A DNA stretch of 64,000 bases from Clostridiaceae bacterium Marseille-Q4143 (GTDB lineage: Bacteria > Bacillota > Clostridia > Lachnospirales > Lachnospiraceae), in assembly GCA_018228645.1 (NCBI GenBank), contig CP073693.1, positions 2,924,416-2,988,415 of the forward strand, in the 5' to 3' direction. Below are positions 17,253 to 26,228 of this stretch, in pieces. Position 1 is the first letter of the stretch; each line of letters starts with the position of its first letter. Position numbers and translations under genes: made by a program. A model generated the notes under the pieces. The model was not told the origin of the DNA, did no database searches, and saw only the letters and a program-made list of their open reading frames with translations.

Positions 17253-18666
17253 AAATCTCCTCCCCTTCCGGAAAATGAATGGCAATCACTGTTCCTTTTC
17301 CCTGACGACTGAATATTTTCCATCTTGCATGATGAAGTCCGATGATCCGGCTGCAAAGCGTCATACCAAGTCCTGCTCCGCCCTCTTTTCTGGCTCTTGA
17401 CTTGTCTATCATATAAAAAGCTTCTGTAATTCTGGTTACTTCGTCCGGTGCCATGCCACAGCCGTTATCGCAGATACACAAAAAATATCCGTTTCTGCGG
17501 CATTTTCCAAGAATCCGAATCTCTCCATTCTCCGGCAGTGCCTTTCTTGCATTATCAAGAAGATTTACAAACAAAGAGATCAGAAGATCTTTTTCCCCGA
17601 AAATCAGTCCGTCATCGCAGACCCTCTCTGCAGAAATATTCCGTTCCTTTCGTTTTTCTTCTGTAAGTATCTGCGCTTCCTCTAAAAGCTTGCGGACAGA
17701 AAAATAATGGTACTGGTATTGCTGATGTTCTGCTACAATCAGTTCCAACAATTTAAATGACAGACTTTCCAGCCGTTTTCCCTGCTGGAAAATATAGTTG
17801 GCTGCATCCATGGTTTCTTCCCTGGTGCAGTCAATCGAACGGATCATATCCGCATACCCGATAATCGAAGTAAGCGGTGTCTTCAGTTCATGGGCAAAAG
17901 ATGCAGTAAAATCTTCCTGCCGCTTCGCCTGCATAGTCAGTTCCTCGATCTTATCCGATAATGATACTGCCATCCGATTAAAATCTGCCGAAAGTTCTGC
18001 AACCTCATCGCTCCCGGAAACCGCCGCTCTGGCAGACAGATCCCCTTCTGTAAATCTGCGTGCCGTCTGTGACAGACTCGTTACTGAACGGGTCAGCATA
18101 TGGCTGATAAAAAATACCAGAAGCGTCACCATCACCGTCATGCCCATCATAACTGCCGTATACCAGTCATAGTAGCTTTCACGCTCCTGATAAATATCTG
18201 AAATATTTGTCAGACTTTCCAACAGGTAAGTCTTTCCTCCCACAGTAGACCTGCAGGCATAGAGAAGCCATGTGGTATCACCTGCCCGTTTTACCAGATA
18301 ACTGCAGGGCTGCTCCTGACTTAGTACACTTAAAGGTTCCGTTCCGTCAATCTTACAGCTGTTTCTTTCATAGAGCAGGTCCTTGCTGCTGTTGTAGATG
18401 CGGTAGACATTACCGGAATCAGAAAGATTCTGTGTTACTGTCACTGCGATCACCTGTACCATGTTATCGGACAGGGTCTCCGGATTCATACTACTCAGGC
18501 TGGTTTCAAAGGCCAGCTGGTACATTCGGTTATCCCATTCTCCATCCTTCAGTGCTTTCTGATAGGACTGTTGAAAGGTCATCTGAATCATCCAGGTGCC
18601 AAAAAGGCCAAAAGCCAGTAAAAATAATACGGTAAAGGAAAAATAGATTTTCCAGAAAAATTTCAT
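17236..18666 (-). CDS. Sensor histidine kinase
   Basis: 476 residues. Two membrane helices (about 7-28 and 168-188) flank an extracellular sensor of about 140 residues; a HAMP linker follows (RSVTSLSQTARRFTEGDL), then the HisKA box with H259 in FAHELKTPLTS, the N box LVNLLDNARKAL, the G1 box CDNGCGMAP and the GAGLGMTL lid region. Phosphorylates the response regulator encoded 14 bases upstream. Signal unknown; the general layout resembles cell-envelope stress kinases. Confidence 0.93.
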   Translation of the reverse strand: MKFFWKIYFSFTVLFLLAFGLFGTWMIQMTFQQSYQKALKDGEWDNRMYQLAFETSLSSMNPETLSDNMVQVIAVTVTQNLSDSGNVYRIYNSSKDLLYERNSCKIDGTEPLSVLSQEQPCSYLVKRAGDTTWLLYACRSTVGGKTYLLESLTNISDIYQERESYYDWYTAVMMGMTVMVTLLVFFISHMLTRSVTSLSQTARRFTEGDLSARAAVSGSDEVAELSADFNRMAVSLSDKIEELTMQAKRQEDFTASFAHELKTPLTSIIGYADMIRSIDCTREETMDAANYIFQQGKRLESLSFKLLELIVAEHQQYQYHYFSVRKLLEEAQILTEEKRKERNISAERVCDDGLIFGEKDLLISLFVNLLDNARKALPENGEIRILGKCRRNGYFLCICDNGCGMAPDEVTRITEAFYMIDKSRARKEGGAGLGMTLCSRIIGLHHARWKIFSRQGKGTVIAIHFPEGEEIYDKED

Positions 18667-18680
18667 ATTCTGTTACTCCA

Positions 18681-19334
18681 TCAGGTTTCCAGACGATAGC
18701 CGATCTTGTAGACAGCACAGATGTGTTTGTCCCAACCCAGTTTCTTCTTCAATCTCTGGACATGGAGGTCAATGGTCCGGCTGTCTCCGGTGTATTCTTT
18801 CTCCCACACCTGCTCATAGATCACTTCCCGGTACAGAGCAATGTTAGGATTCCGGGCAAAGAACAATAATAGTTCGTATTCTTTCAGTGTCAGTAAGACC
18901 TGCTTTCCGTTCTGAGTTACTACTCTGGAAGAAAGATCAATCTCTACATCCAGAATCCGGATGGTTTTTCCGATTTTATTGTAGCGACGCATAACCGTCT
19001 CCACCCGCGCCAGCAATTCCAAAATCTCAAAGGGTTTGGAGATGTAGTCTTCCGCTCCCATCTTCAACCCTTTTACTTTATGTTCCGTTGTTCCCATGGC
19101 AGTGATGAAAATGACTGGAAGCTGCAGAGTTTTGGCATATTCCATCAGCTCATAGCCATTGATCTTCGGAAGCATGATATCCAGAAGCAGCAAATCAAAA
19201 TGTCCGTTTTCCATCTGATCTGCCGCCTCTTCTCCGTCACAGGCACAGGTACACTCATACCCTGCCCTGGTCAGGTTTACACGGATCAGGTTTGCAATGG
19301 GTTCCTCATCCTCGGCAATCAATATTTTCAGCAT
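18681..19334 (-). CDS. OmpR-family response regulator
   Basis: 217 residues. Receiver domain with the acidic pocket ED (9-10), phospho-acceptor D52 in LLLLDIMLPKING and the conserved lysine in ISKPFE, followed by an OmpR/PhoB winged helix (VVTQNGKQVLLTLKEYELL; GDSRTIDLHVQRLKKKL). Paired with the following kinase. GGGGAG lies ten bases before the ATG. Confidence 0.95.
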   Translation of the reverse strand: MLKILIAEDEEPIANLIRVNLTRAGYECTCACDGEEAADQMENGHFDLLLLDIMLPKINGYELMEYAKTLQLPVIFITAMGTTEHKVKGLKMGAEDYISKPFEILELLARVETVMRRYNKIGKTIRILDVEIDLSSRVVTQNGKQVLLTLKEYELLLFFARNPNIALYREVIYEQVWEKEYTGDSRTIDLHVQRLKKKLGWDKHICAVYKIGYRLET

Positions 19335-19385
19335 TACACATCTTCTCCCCTTCTTCGTATCTGATCATCCTACAAAAAGTTTGCA

Positions 19386-19487
19386 TCAGAATTGTATCGT
19401 TTCAAATACCATCTGTACCAGTGCCATATAAAGGATGGTTCCCAGAACGACAGCCACAATGGTAATAATCTGTTGTGCGATTGTCAT
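19386..19487 (-). pseudogene. azlD: azlD remnant with internal deletion
   Basis: 33 codons. The first 17 (MTIAQQIITIVAVVLGT) match the start of AzlD, the small partner of the AzlC branched-chain amino acid exporter, and the next 11 (ILYMALVQMVF) match its last residues. The roughly 75 residues normally between (TRFLPF onward) are missing in frame, and the join falls at a Gly-Thr shared by both parts, as expected for a deletion between short repeats. The start still overlaps the azlC stop by ATGA. Not functional as a membrane protein of this family. Confidence 0.75.
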
Positions 19488-20068
19488 TTCTCTTCCGCCT
19501 CCGTATCCATATATTTTCTTCCTGCAAGGAAGCTTGCCGTCATAAGAATCATGGAGGGAATCATAAAGTTGTCACCGCCGAAAATTATCAGACAGATCAC
19601 CGGGCAGACAAGGCCGATGAGTGCCGGGCGGTGATCTTTATGCTCTTCCCACTGATTGACCAGCATGACCACAAAAAGAGCGGTCATGACGAATTCAATA
19701 CCTTCTGTATTAAAATGAATCACATATCCAAGCAATGCTCCCATGGTGGCACCGAACACCCAGTAGATCTGATTGAGAAGGTTTACAAAGAACATGAACC
19801 AGCCTTTGTCCACATCTTCCGGTGGCGTCACAGCTGAGTTAATGGTAAAGGATTCATCGCACATACCGAAAATCAGATAGGGCTTCTTCCATCCAGTATT
19901 CTTATACTTTTCCAGCATAGATAATCCGTAGAACAGATGTCTTGCATTGACCATCAACGCCAGAAAAAAGGCCGCAATGGGATTAAAGGCCGACTTGACG
20001 ATCCTTTCCGTAAACTTTATAATAAAATAAATTGTACATTCGTTCAATATTCTGAATGACGTTTTCAT
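19484..20068 (-). pseudogene. azlC: azlC remnant, N-terminal third deleted
   Basis: From codon SAFNPI (19993) to the end this is a good AzlC branched-chain amino acid exporter: LALMVNARHLFYG, KKPYLIFGMCDESF, then the C-terminal helices. The first 60 or so residues, with the first membrane helices, are gone. Upstream of the join the frame crosses what looks like the old ribosome site (GGAAAGGA) and the intact promoter, so no proper start codon remains; the ATG at 20068 overlaps the -10 box. Best read as a deletion pseudogene, though an internal start at M in LALMVNARH is possible. Confidence 0.7.
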
Positions 20069-20095
20069 ATTACCTTGATATGATTTGTTTGTCAA
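20067..20095 (-). promoter_or_regulatory. Surviving promoter of the decayed azlCD pair
   Basis: Minus strand TTGACA (20095-20090), 17 bases, TAATAT (20072-20067). It now drives only the truncated genes, and possibly the two-component operon downstream. Confidence 0.6.
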
Positions 20096-20130
20096 CAGAG
20101 AAAATACAGCCACCAGAGAGGAGCTTTTCT

Positions 20131-20682
20131 ATGGATCTTGGAAAAATTATCGGCGAAAACCTGCGGCGATTGCGGACAGAACGGAATCTGTCCCTAGGGC
20201 AGCTGGCCAAAACTTCAGAAATCAGTAAAGGAATTTTGTCGGAAATTGAGAAAGGAAACAGCAATCCTACCATCAATACGATTCTGAAGATTGCTGATGG
20301 ACTCAGCATTCCCTATACGGCTCTTCTGGAAGAGCCGCAGAAGGAATGTGATCTGGTTCGAAAGGAGGATACAGCGATTCAGCGGGATGATTTTGGGACT
20401 TACCGTCTCCGCTGTTATTTTCCCTGCAGTTCCTCCCGGAATTTTGAGTATTTTCAAATGGAGCTGGATGCGGGATGTTCCCATACGTCTATCGGCCACC
20501 CGCCTAAGGCTCAGGAATATCTCTATGTAGTCCGTGGCACGGTGGCGCTTACGGCAGGCAGCGAAGAACATGTCCTGCATCCTGGCGACGCGTTACTGTT
20601 CGCCTCTTCCATTCCGCATGTCTATAAAAACCGAACCAATGAGACTGCGGAATGTATGATTATTAATTATTACGGGGGATAA
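20131..20682 (+). CDS. XRE family regulator with C-terminal cupin domain
   Basis: 183 residues. N-terminal XRE helix-turn-helix (NLSLGQLAKTSEISKGILS) and a C-terminal cupin (GCSHTSIGHPPKAQEYLYVV; VLHPGDALLFASSIPHVY). This class usually sits beside and controls azlCD-type transporters, sensing a small ligand in the cupin. It is divergent from the broken azlC and appears intact. Start at 20131 with GAGAGGAG upstream. Confidence 0.9.
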   Translation: MDLGKIIGENLRRLRTERNLSLGQLAKTSEISKGILSEIEKGNSNPTINTILKIADGLSIPYTALLEEPQKECDLVRKEDTAIQRDDFGTYRLRCYFPCSSSRNFEYFQMELDAGCSHTSIGHPPKAQEYLYVVRGTVALTAGSEEHVLHPGDALLFASSIPHVYKNRTNETAECMIINYYGG

Positions 20683-20699
20683 AAGACGAAACATATCCG

Positions 20700-21572
20700 T
20701 CAGGAGCAGCCGTTACAGCCACCACATACGGATGGTGCGGTTGCACATCCCCCCATTGCGGTTTCCCGGAGTTCCGCAGGAATTCGTTTTCCTACGGTAT
20801 ACATGACCTGAATCATCTCATCCAGGGGAATCCTCTGTGGAATTCCTGCAAGGGTCATCTCCGCAGCAATCAGACTATTCGCTACACCTGCAGCATTCCG
20901 ATTCTGGCAGGGATATTCCACCAGTCCGCCTACTGGATCGCAGACCAATCCCAGCATGTTCATAAGTACCGTGGAAGCCGCATCGAGACATTGTCCTGGT
21001 GTCCCGCCCATAAGTTCGACTGCTGCAGATGCTGCCATGGCGGATGCCACACCAACCTCTGCCTGGCATCCGCCCACTGCTCCGGCTACCGTTGCATTTC
21101 TCATAGCCAGATAGCCTACAGCTCCGGCATTAAAAAGCACTTTTATCATTTGTTCATCAGAAAATCCATATATTTCCTGAAACGCAAGCATGAGCCCCGG
21201 CACAATCCCTGCTGAGCCTGCCGTAGGTGCTGCCACAATAAGACCCATGGAAGAGTTCGTCTCCAGCACCGCCATGGCATATGTGATGGCCTTTTCAAGA
21301 ATCGGTCCGCACAGACCTTTTCCGGCTGCCTGGTGTTCGGATAACTTTCTCGCTTCGCCTCCAATGAGTCCGCCCATAGATTTCACCGGAGTCTTAACAG
21401 GCGTTCGGGCAGAATCCCTCATAATATGGAATGCTTTTTCCATACGAGCCAGCGCTTCGATCTCTGAAATCTCTCCCAGCTCGATCTCCCTTTTCAGCAT
21501 AATATCCGAAATGCTGCTTCCTGCTTCTTCACAGAGATGAAGGAGTTCTTTTGCATTCTTAAAATCCATCAT
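20700..21572 (-). CDS. sdaAA: L-serine dehydratase, iron-sulfur-dependent, alpha subunit
   Basis: 290 residues. Converts L-serine to pyruvate and ammonia using a 4Fe-4S cluster. SMGGLIGGEARK and the glycine-rich AAPTAGSAGIVPG segment are typical; cluster cysteines lie in GLVCDPVGGLVEYPC and in the cysteine-rich tail (CATAPSVCGGCNGC). Starts at the ATG 21572, with GAGGAGAAGAGG upstream, 17 bases after sdaAB. Confidence 0.95.
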   Translation of the reverse strand: MMDFKNAKELLHLCEEAGSSISDIMLKREIELGEISEIEALARMEKAFHIMRDSARTPVKTPVKSMGGLIGGEARKLSEHQAAGKGLCGPILEKAITYAMAVLETNSSMGLIVAAPTAGSAGIVPGLMLAFQEIYGFSDEQMIKVLFNAGAVGYLAMRNATVAGAVGGCQAEVGVASAMAASAAVELMGGTPGQCLDAASTVLMNMLGLVCDPVGGLVEYPCQNRNAAGVANSLIAAEMTLAGIPQRIPLDEMIQVMYTVGKRIPAELRETAMGGCATAPSVCGGCNGCS

Positions 21573-21588
21573 CAACCTCTTCTCCTCT

Positions 21589-22257
21589 CTAAGGCTGTAC
21601 GATCATGACATCATGGACATGTTCATTCTTCAGAAGTTCTTCCCGAATATTTTCAGGAAGATGACCATCAGATTCTACAATCGTGTAAGCAACATTTCCC
21701 TTTCCTTCCCGAAAAAGACGCATAAAAGCAATGTTGACGTTTCGGTCACTTAAAGCCTTCGTAATATGAGCAACAACACCGGGACGATCTTTTTGAATGA
21801 CGATGACCGCACTGTATTCACCCGTAAAATCTACCTGAACCTTGTTGATACGCGAAATACGTACCTTGCCTCCGCCCAGTGATTCACCGCGAACCGTCAT
21901 CTCCTGACCTGCCTTATTTACCATATGAATATCGACGGTGTTAGGATGCACATCTGTCTCTTCTTCATCGGGCAGAAATGTGAAAGCAATGCCTTCTGTT
22001 TCTGCAATTTCAAAGGAATTACGGATCCGCATATCATCGGTAGTAAATCCCATAATTCCGCCCAGCAGTGCCCGGTCTGTACCGTGTCCCCGATAGGTTC
22101 TGGCAAAAGAACCATAGAGCGTAAAATCCACCTGTATGAGTGGTCCTGTAATCATCTTCTGTGCCAGATAAGCAATCTTTGCCGCTCCGGCAGTATGAGA
22201 ACTGGAAGGTCCGATCATATTCGGTCCTAACACATCAAAGACACTGATAAAGGACAT
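21589..22257 (-). CDS. sdaAB: L-serine dehydratase, iron-sulfur-dependent, beta subunit
   Basis: 222 residues. N-terminal beta-subunit domain (FDVLGPNMIGPSSSHTAGA) and a C-terminal ACT domain from about residue 148 (AVIVIQKDRPGVVAHI), likely for allosteric control by serine. Starts one base after the symporter gene ends; forms the enzyme with SdaAA. Confidence 0.95.
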   Translation of the reverse strand: MSFISVFDVLGPNMIGPSSSHTAGAAKIAYLAQKMITGPLIQVDFTLYGSFARTYRGHGTDRALLGGIMGFTTDDMRIRNSFEIAETEGIAFTFLPDEEETDVHPNTVDIHMVNKAGQEMTVRGESLGGGKVRISRINKVQVDFTGEYSAVIVIQKDRPGVVAHITKALSDRNVNIAFMRLFREGKGNVAYTIVESDGHLPENIREELLKNEHVHDVMIVQP

Positions 22258-22258
22258 C

Positions 22259-23470
22259 CTATGCCTCCTTAACGATAAATTTGTGATAAATCGTGTCTAC
22301 AATCACACCGATGGCATTGTCACCGGATACATTGCAGGCAGTTCCAAAGGAATCCTGAGTGATGTAAAGTGCCACCATAATTGCACAGATCGGGCCGTTA
22401 GGATCACCTGCTTCTGCACCGAAGATCATATACAGGAACGGAAGAGCAGTCATAATAGAACCGCCTGGAGCGCCCGGAGAAGCCACCATGGCAATACCAA
22501 GGGTCATAATAAATGGAATCACAGTGGACAGACTGATGGGCAGCTGATTCATCAGGCAGACAGCGGTTGCACAGGCAGTGATGGTAATCATAGAACCTGC
22601 CATATGAATGTTGGCACACAGCGGGACTACAAAATTACGGATCTGTTCACAGACACCATCGGTTTCTGCGCACTGCAGATTCACCGGAATGGTTGCCGCA
22701 GAAGACTGGGTTCCTAATGCGGTAGTATACCCTGGAATCTGATTTTTGATTAATGTCAGAGGATTCTTCTTACTTACAGCACCTGCAATGCAGAACTGGA
22801 TGGCAATACAGATCAGATGCATGATGATGACCACAAGGAAGACTTTCCAGAGAATGCTCAAAATAGCGAAGGTCTTGCCGGATTTGGTCATGTCCACAAA
22901 AGTACCGCAGATGTACAATGGAAGCAGCGGAATGATTACCGTATGAAGTACCTTGTCAATAATTTTGGAAAAATCACTGATGCCATTATAAAGGCTGTTT
23001 CCCAATTCTTTTCCTCTCATGGTAGACAGGCAAAGTCCGAGAACGAAAGCCAGTGCCACTGCGGACAGGGTATCTAATACCGGTTCCAGTGAAATGGAAA
23101 AATAAGAACTTAAAGAAGCATCTGCGGTTGCCGCGATCTGCTCCAGTGCCCCCGCACTCATAAAACTCGGAAACAGATTGTCAGCTACCAGGAAGGAAGC
23201 GGTTCCTGCGATCAGTGTAGAACCATAAGCAATCGCTACGGTGATCAGTAAAAGTTTACCTGCACCCTGAGACAGATCCGCGATTCCCATAGTGACATAA
23301 GCCAGGATCATCAGCGGAATGACGAATTTTAAAAATGTACTGAAAAGTCCGGATAATGTGACAACCAGACGGCAGAAGCCTTCTGGCAGAAACTGCCCGA
23401 TCAGAATACCGAGCACGATCGCAATGATCAGTTTGGGAACCAGTCCCAGTTTTCGTTTGTTTTCTCTCAT
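22259..23470 (-). CDS. Dicarboxylate/amino acid:cation symporter, probably serine (SstT-like)
   Basis: 403 residues. DAACS-family membrane transporter with eight or more helices and two re-entrant loops; GTQSSAATIPVNLQC and the helix-7/8 region NIHMAGSMITIT are the substrate and sodium-binding motifs. Placed directly ahead of sdaAB-sdaAA, so L-serine (or threonine) uptake for deamination is the likely role. Start at the ATG 23470 with GGAGGG seven bases upstream. Confidence 0.88.
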   Translation of the reverse strand: MRENKRKLGLVPKLIIAIVLGILIGQFLPEGFCRLVVTLSGLFSTFLKFVIPLMILAYVTMGIADLSQGAGKLLLITVAIAYGSTLIAGTASFLVADNLFPSFMSAGALEQIAATADASLSSYFSISLEPVLDTLSAVALAFVLGLCLSTMRGKELGNSLYNGISDFSKIIDKVLHTVIIPLLPLYICGTFVDMTKSGKTFAILSILWKVFLVVIIMHLICIAIQFCIAGAVSKKNPLTLIKNQIPGYTTALGTQSSAATIPVNLQCAETDGVCEQIRNFVVPLCANIHMAGSMITITACATAVCLMNQLPISLSTVIPFIMTLGIAMVASPGAPGGSIMTALPFLYMIFGAEAGDPNGPICAIMVALYITQDSFGTACNVSGDNAIGVIVDTIYHKFIVKEA

Positions 23471-23530
23471 GTTTGTACCCTCCAAATTTTCCCCTTTGTA
23501 TGGTTTGCCATAAAAGGCAGTTACTTCCAG

Positions 23531-23559
23531 AGTATATCATGGGAAGATGCTGCAATCAA
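23531..23559 (-). promoter_or_regulatory. Promoter of the serine operon
   Basis: Minus strand TTGATT (23559-23554), 17 bases, TATACT (23536-23531) with a TGA extended -10; leader of about 55 bases. Confidence 0.55.
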
Positions 23560-23606
23560 ACTCATACATTTCATATATAAGATGAATAATTTTCACAATA
23601 AAAAGC

Positions 23607-23640
23607 GCAAAAAAAGCCGGGAACTAAAAAGCTCCCAGCT
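23607..23640 (-). terminator. Terminator of the AEC transporter gene
   Basis: Stem AGC-GGGA / TCCC-GCT overlapping the stop codon, followed on the minus strand by seven T. Confidence 0.65.
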
Positions 23641-24565
23641 GTTTAAACAGGAAAATCCACCCGCAGATGGTAATGCAGGACAGCAGTGACGTGATGATCA
23701 AACATCCTGCCGCCAGTTCCCCGTTACTGTCCATCTGCTGTGCCATCGTATAACCAGATACCGCACAGGGCGCACCGAACATAACAATCAGCAATGCCAG
23801 CTGAAGATCCCGAAGACCAAGCAGATATCCTGCCGTCAAAGCAAGACCAGGACTGACAATCAGTTTGCCCACCACTCCAATGGCCAGATTCTTACTGTTT
23901 TCCCGGATACTTCCAAAGCGAAATGTAGCTCCCATGATCATCAGCGCAATCGTAGATGCCGCAGACGACACCTGGCTCATGGGGGTTGCCAGGATCGTCG
24001 GAAGCTGCACCCGGAAACCCGCCGCGATCAGACCTGCTCCCGCACCAAGAATCATGGGATTGGTGATGATCCGCTTCAATATCGTTGACACATGCAGTGT
24101 TCCGCCTCGAAATACTTCCAGTGTCACTACTGCCAGTGTATTATAGATAGGGATGATAAATGCTACCATAATCGTCGTCAGTCCCAGCGCCTCTTCTCCC
24201 ATCAGATTTTTCATAATCGGAATTCCCATCAGGACAAAATTGCTCCGATAAATGGCCTGAATTAAGGCACCTCTGTTGTAATTCTCTTTTTCTGTCAAAA
24301 GAGTCACCACAACACCCAGACCGTATACAATGAACAGCATCACCACACAAAACGCAATATACCGCGGAATAATCACTCCTGAAAAATCCGCAGAATAAAT
24401 ATTATAAAACATCATGATTGGAAACATGATTTCAAAGACTGCTTTATTGGCATGGTTGAGCTCTGTATCCGTCATAATATGAAACTGTCTTCCTCCCATT
24501 CCCAGAAGAATCAGCAGAAAGGTTGGTATGACTACTTTTACTGCAATGATAAAATTCGATAACAT
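23624..24565 (-). CDS. AEC family transporter (auxin efflux carrier fold)
   Basis: 313 residues, about ten membrane helices, with the two five-helix repeats of the AEC family (N-terminal VVIPTFLLILLGMGGR; C-terminal GAPCAVSGYTMAQQM). Bacterial members export or take up organic acids such as malate; the substrate is not readable. It stands alone between two terminators. Confidence 0.88.
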   Translation of the reverse strand: MLSNFIIAVKVVIPTFLLILLGMGGRQFHIMTDTELNHANKAVFEIMFPIMMFYNIYSADFSGVIIPRYIAFCVVMLFIVYGLGVVVTLLTEKENYNRGALIQAIYRSNFVLMGIPIMKNLMGEEALGLTTIMVAFIIPIYNTLAVVTLEVFRGGTLHVSTILKRIITNPMILGAGAGLIAAGFRVQLPTILATPMSQVSSAASTIALMIMGATFRFGSIRENSKNLAIGVVGKLIVSPGLALTAGYLLGLRDLQLALLIVMFGAPCAVSGYTMAQQMDSNGELAAGCLIITSLLSCITICGWIFLFKQLGAF

Positions 24566-24600
24566 CGTTTCATTCTCCCACTTATAACTTTTCTGTATAC

Positions 24601-24635
24601 AAAAGGGGAAGCGCCTGACAGCACTTCCCCTTTTT
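24601..24635. terminator. Terminator after the NUDIX gene
   Basis: GGGGAAG and CTTCCCC arms around a ten-base loop, flanked by AAAA on the left and TTTTTC on the right, so it can act in both directions. Confidence 0.8.
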
Positions 24636-24637
24636 CT

Positions 24638-25258
24638 CTATCTGAGAAAATAAAATGGATCTTCCGTCGTATGGCACAGGAAATGCATCAGTAAATAACC
24701 ACAGTTAATCGACACATTCTCTTCTTTCAGAATTCTGCGGACTTCCTTCCGATCTGCAATGATAACTTCCAGATCCTCATTATCCTCAAGCCCTTCTTTG
24801 GATATCTTCCCTGACGCATACCCATATACGGTAGCACAGGACTCATCCGTCATCCCAATGGTCGTAAACAGAGGTTTCGAGTACATTTCATCTGCTTTCA
24901 CCGGTGTAAAATCAAGACCCGTTTCTTCTTTCAGTTCTCTGGCTCCAGCCTGACCGTATGTCTCTCCCGCATCCACCAGCCCTGCCGGAAATTCATAAAC
25001 ATAATCATCCACAGAAAACCGGTACTGGCGTACCATTACCACTTTATCCCTCTTAGGACCATACAGTGCATAGATAATCACTCCATCCGGTTTATTTTTA
25101 TGCGTCTTCAGCTTCAGTTCCTCTATGGATGCGCCGCGGGACGCAATATGATAGATACCCTGTCCCCCAACTTTGTTTTCATACTGAAGGTCGTACATAT
25201 TCAGAAAACGGTTATCCGTCTTCTTCTCTACAGAAAGAATGTGATCATGTTTTTCCAT
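24638..25258 (-). CDS. NUDIX hydrolase (ADP-ribose pyrophosphatase type)
   Basis: 206 residues. A complete Nudix box starts at GLVDAGE and continues through RELKEETGL, giving the metal-binding glutamates. The surrounding layout (VMVRQYRFSVDDYVYEFPAG) is that of ADP-sugar pyrophosphatases of the NudF type. Last gene of the obg-linked cluster, one base after rsfS. Confidence 0.9.
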   Translation of the reverse strand: MEKHDHILSVEKKTDNRFLNMYDLQYENKVGGQGIYHIASRGASIEELKLKTHKNKPDGVIIYALYGPKRDKVVMVRQYRFSVDDYVYEFPAGLVDAGETYGQAGARELKEETGLDFTPVKADEMYSKPLFTTIGMTDESCATVYGYASGKISKEGLEDNEDLEVIIADRKEVRRILKEENVSINCGYLLMHFLCHTTEDPFYFLR

Positions 25259-25259
25259 T

Positions 25260-25622
25260 TTATGCCTCTAATTCTTCTTCCGAAACTACCTTTCCATCTC
25301 TCCAGATTCTCTCCAAATCATAGAACAGACGGTTTTCTTCATCAAAGATATGAACAATAATATCCTGATAATCCATCAAGATCCAGTTTGCAGTCTGATA
25401 TCCTTCGATCTGTTTCTGCTCATATCCTGCTTTGTAAAGACGCTCTTCTACTTCATCTGCCATGGCCTGCACCTGATTTCGGTTGCTGCCAGATGCAATA
25501 ATAAAGTAGTCTGCAAGTACGGATACATCTGAAATATCAAGAATTTTGATATCATTTGCTTTTTTCTCTTCCAGACCTGCGATTGCAAGCTTTGCCATTT
25601 CCTTTGAATTTTTTAATACCAT
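25260..25622 (-). CDS. rsfS: Ribosomal silencing factor RsfS
   Basis: 120 residues. Binds ribosomal protein L14 and blocks subunit joining when nutrients are short. The family core is clear: DIKILDISDVSVLADYFIIASG and GYQTANWILMDYQDIIVHIF. Lies in the usual nadD-yqeK-rsfS order. Confidence 0.96.
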   Translation of the reverse strand: MVLKNSKEMAKLAIAGLEEKKANDIKILDISDVSVLADYFIIASGSNRNQVQAMADEVEERLYKAGYEQKQIEGYQTANWILMDYQDIIVHIFDEENRLFYDLERIWRDGKVVSEEELEA

Positions 25623-25634
25623 AAGTTTCCTCCT

Positions 25635-26216
25635 CTATGGTTGTATCTGATTTTTATAAAAATCATAAGTTGCTTTCGTCATCGTATCCACCTCATCCGG
25701 TGAATCTCCGAGATAATTCAGAGTATCTTCGAGAATCTTGAGCAGTGCCTGATCCAGATCTACAAATGCCATTTTCCGGACTTCTTTCAGATTTGGTGCT
25801 TTATCCCTTTTAGGTTCAATATAATCAGCCACATATACAATCTTCTCCAGAAGTGTCATGTCCGGTTTTCCGGTCGTATGCCAGCGAATGGCACTTAACA
25901 CTTCCTGATCTTCAATGTCATATTTTTTTTCGGCAAGGAGGGCTCCTACCTTCGCATGGAGCATAAATGGATTTTTCTGCTCGATCTCCGTAATCTCAAG
26001 TCCATGCTTTTCTGCTACTTTCAGTTTCTTGGCATTCGGCATACACTTTGCACAGTCATGCATCAGACCAGCCAGTAATGCTTTGTCAAGATCGCACTCA
26101 TACCGCATGGCAAGCGCTCCAGCTGTATACATCACGCCAAGGGTATGCTCATAACGGCTTTCGTCCATGTTTTTCTTCAGATCACATTTTAAATCTCTGA
26201 TACAGATTGCATCCAT
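25635..26216 (-). CDS. yqeK: YqeK family HD phosphohydrolase
   Basis: 193 residues. HD-domain enzyme; characterised YqeK proteins hydrolyse diadenosine tetraphosphate symmetrically. Metal ligands: H in RYEHTLGV, HD in LMHDCAKCM and D in VADYIEPKRD. Between nadD and rsfS. Confidence 0.94.
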   Translation of the reverse strand: MDAICIRDLKCDLKKNMDESRYEHTLGVMYTAGALAMRYECDLDKALLAGLMHDCAKCMPNAKKLKVAEKHGLEITEIEQKNPFMLHAKVGALLAEKKYDIEDQEVLSAIRWHTTGKPDMTLLEKIVYVADYIEPKRDKAPNLKEVRKMAFVDLDQALLKILEDTLNYLGDSPDEVDTMTKATYDFYKNQIQP

Positions 26217-26228
26217 GCTTTTCCCTCC

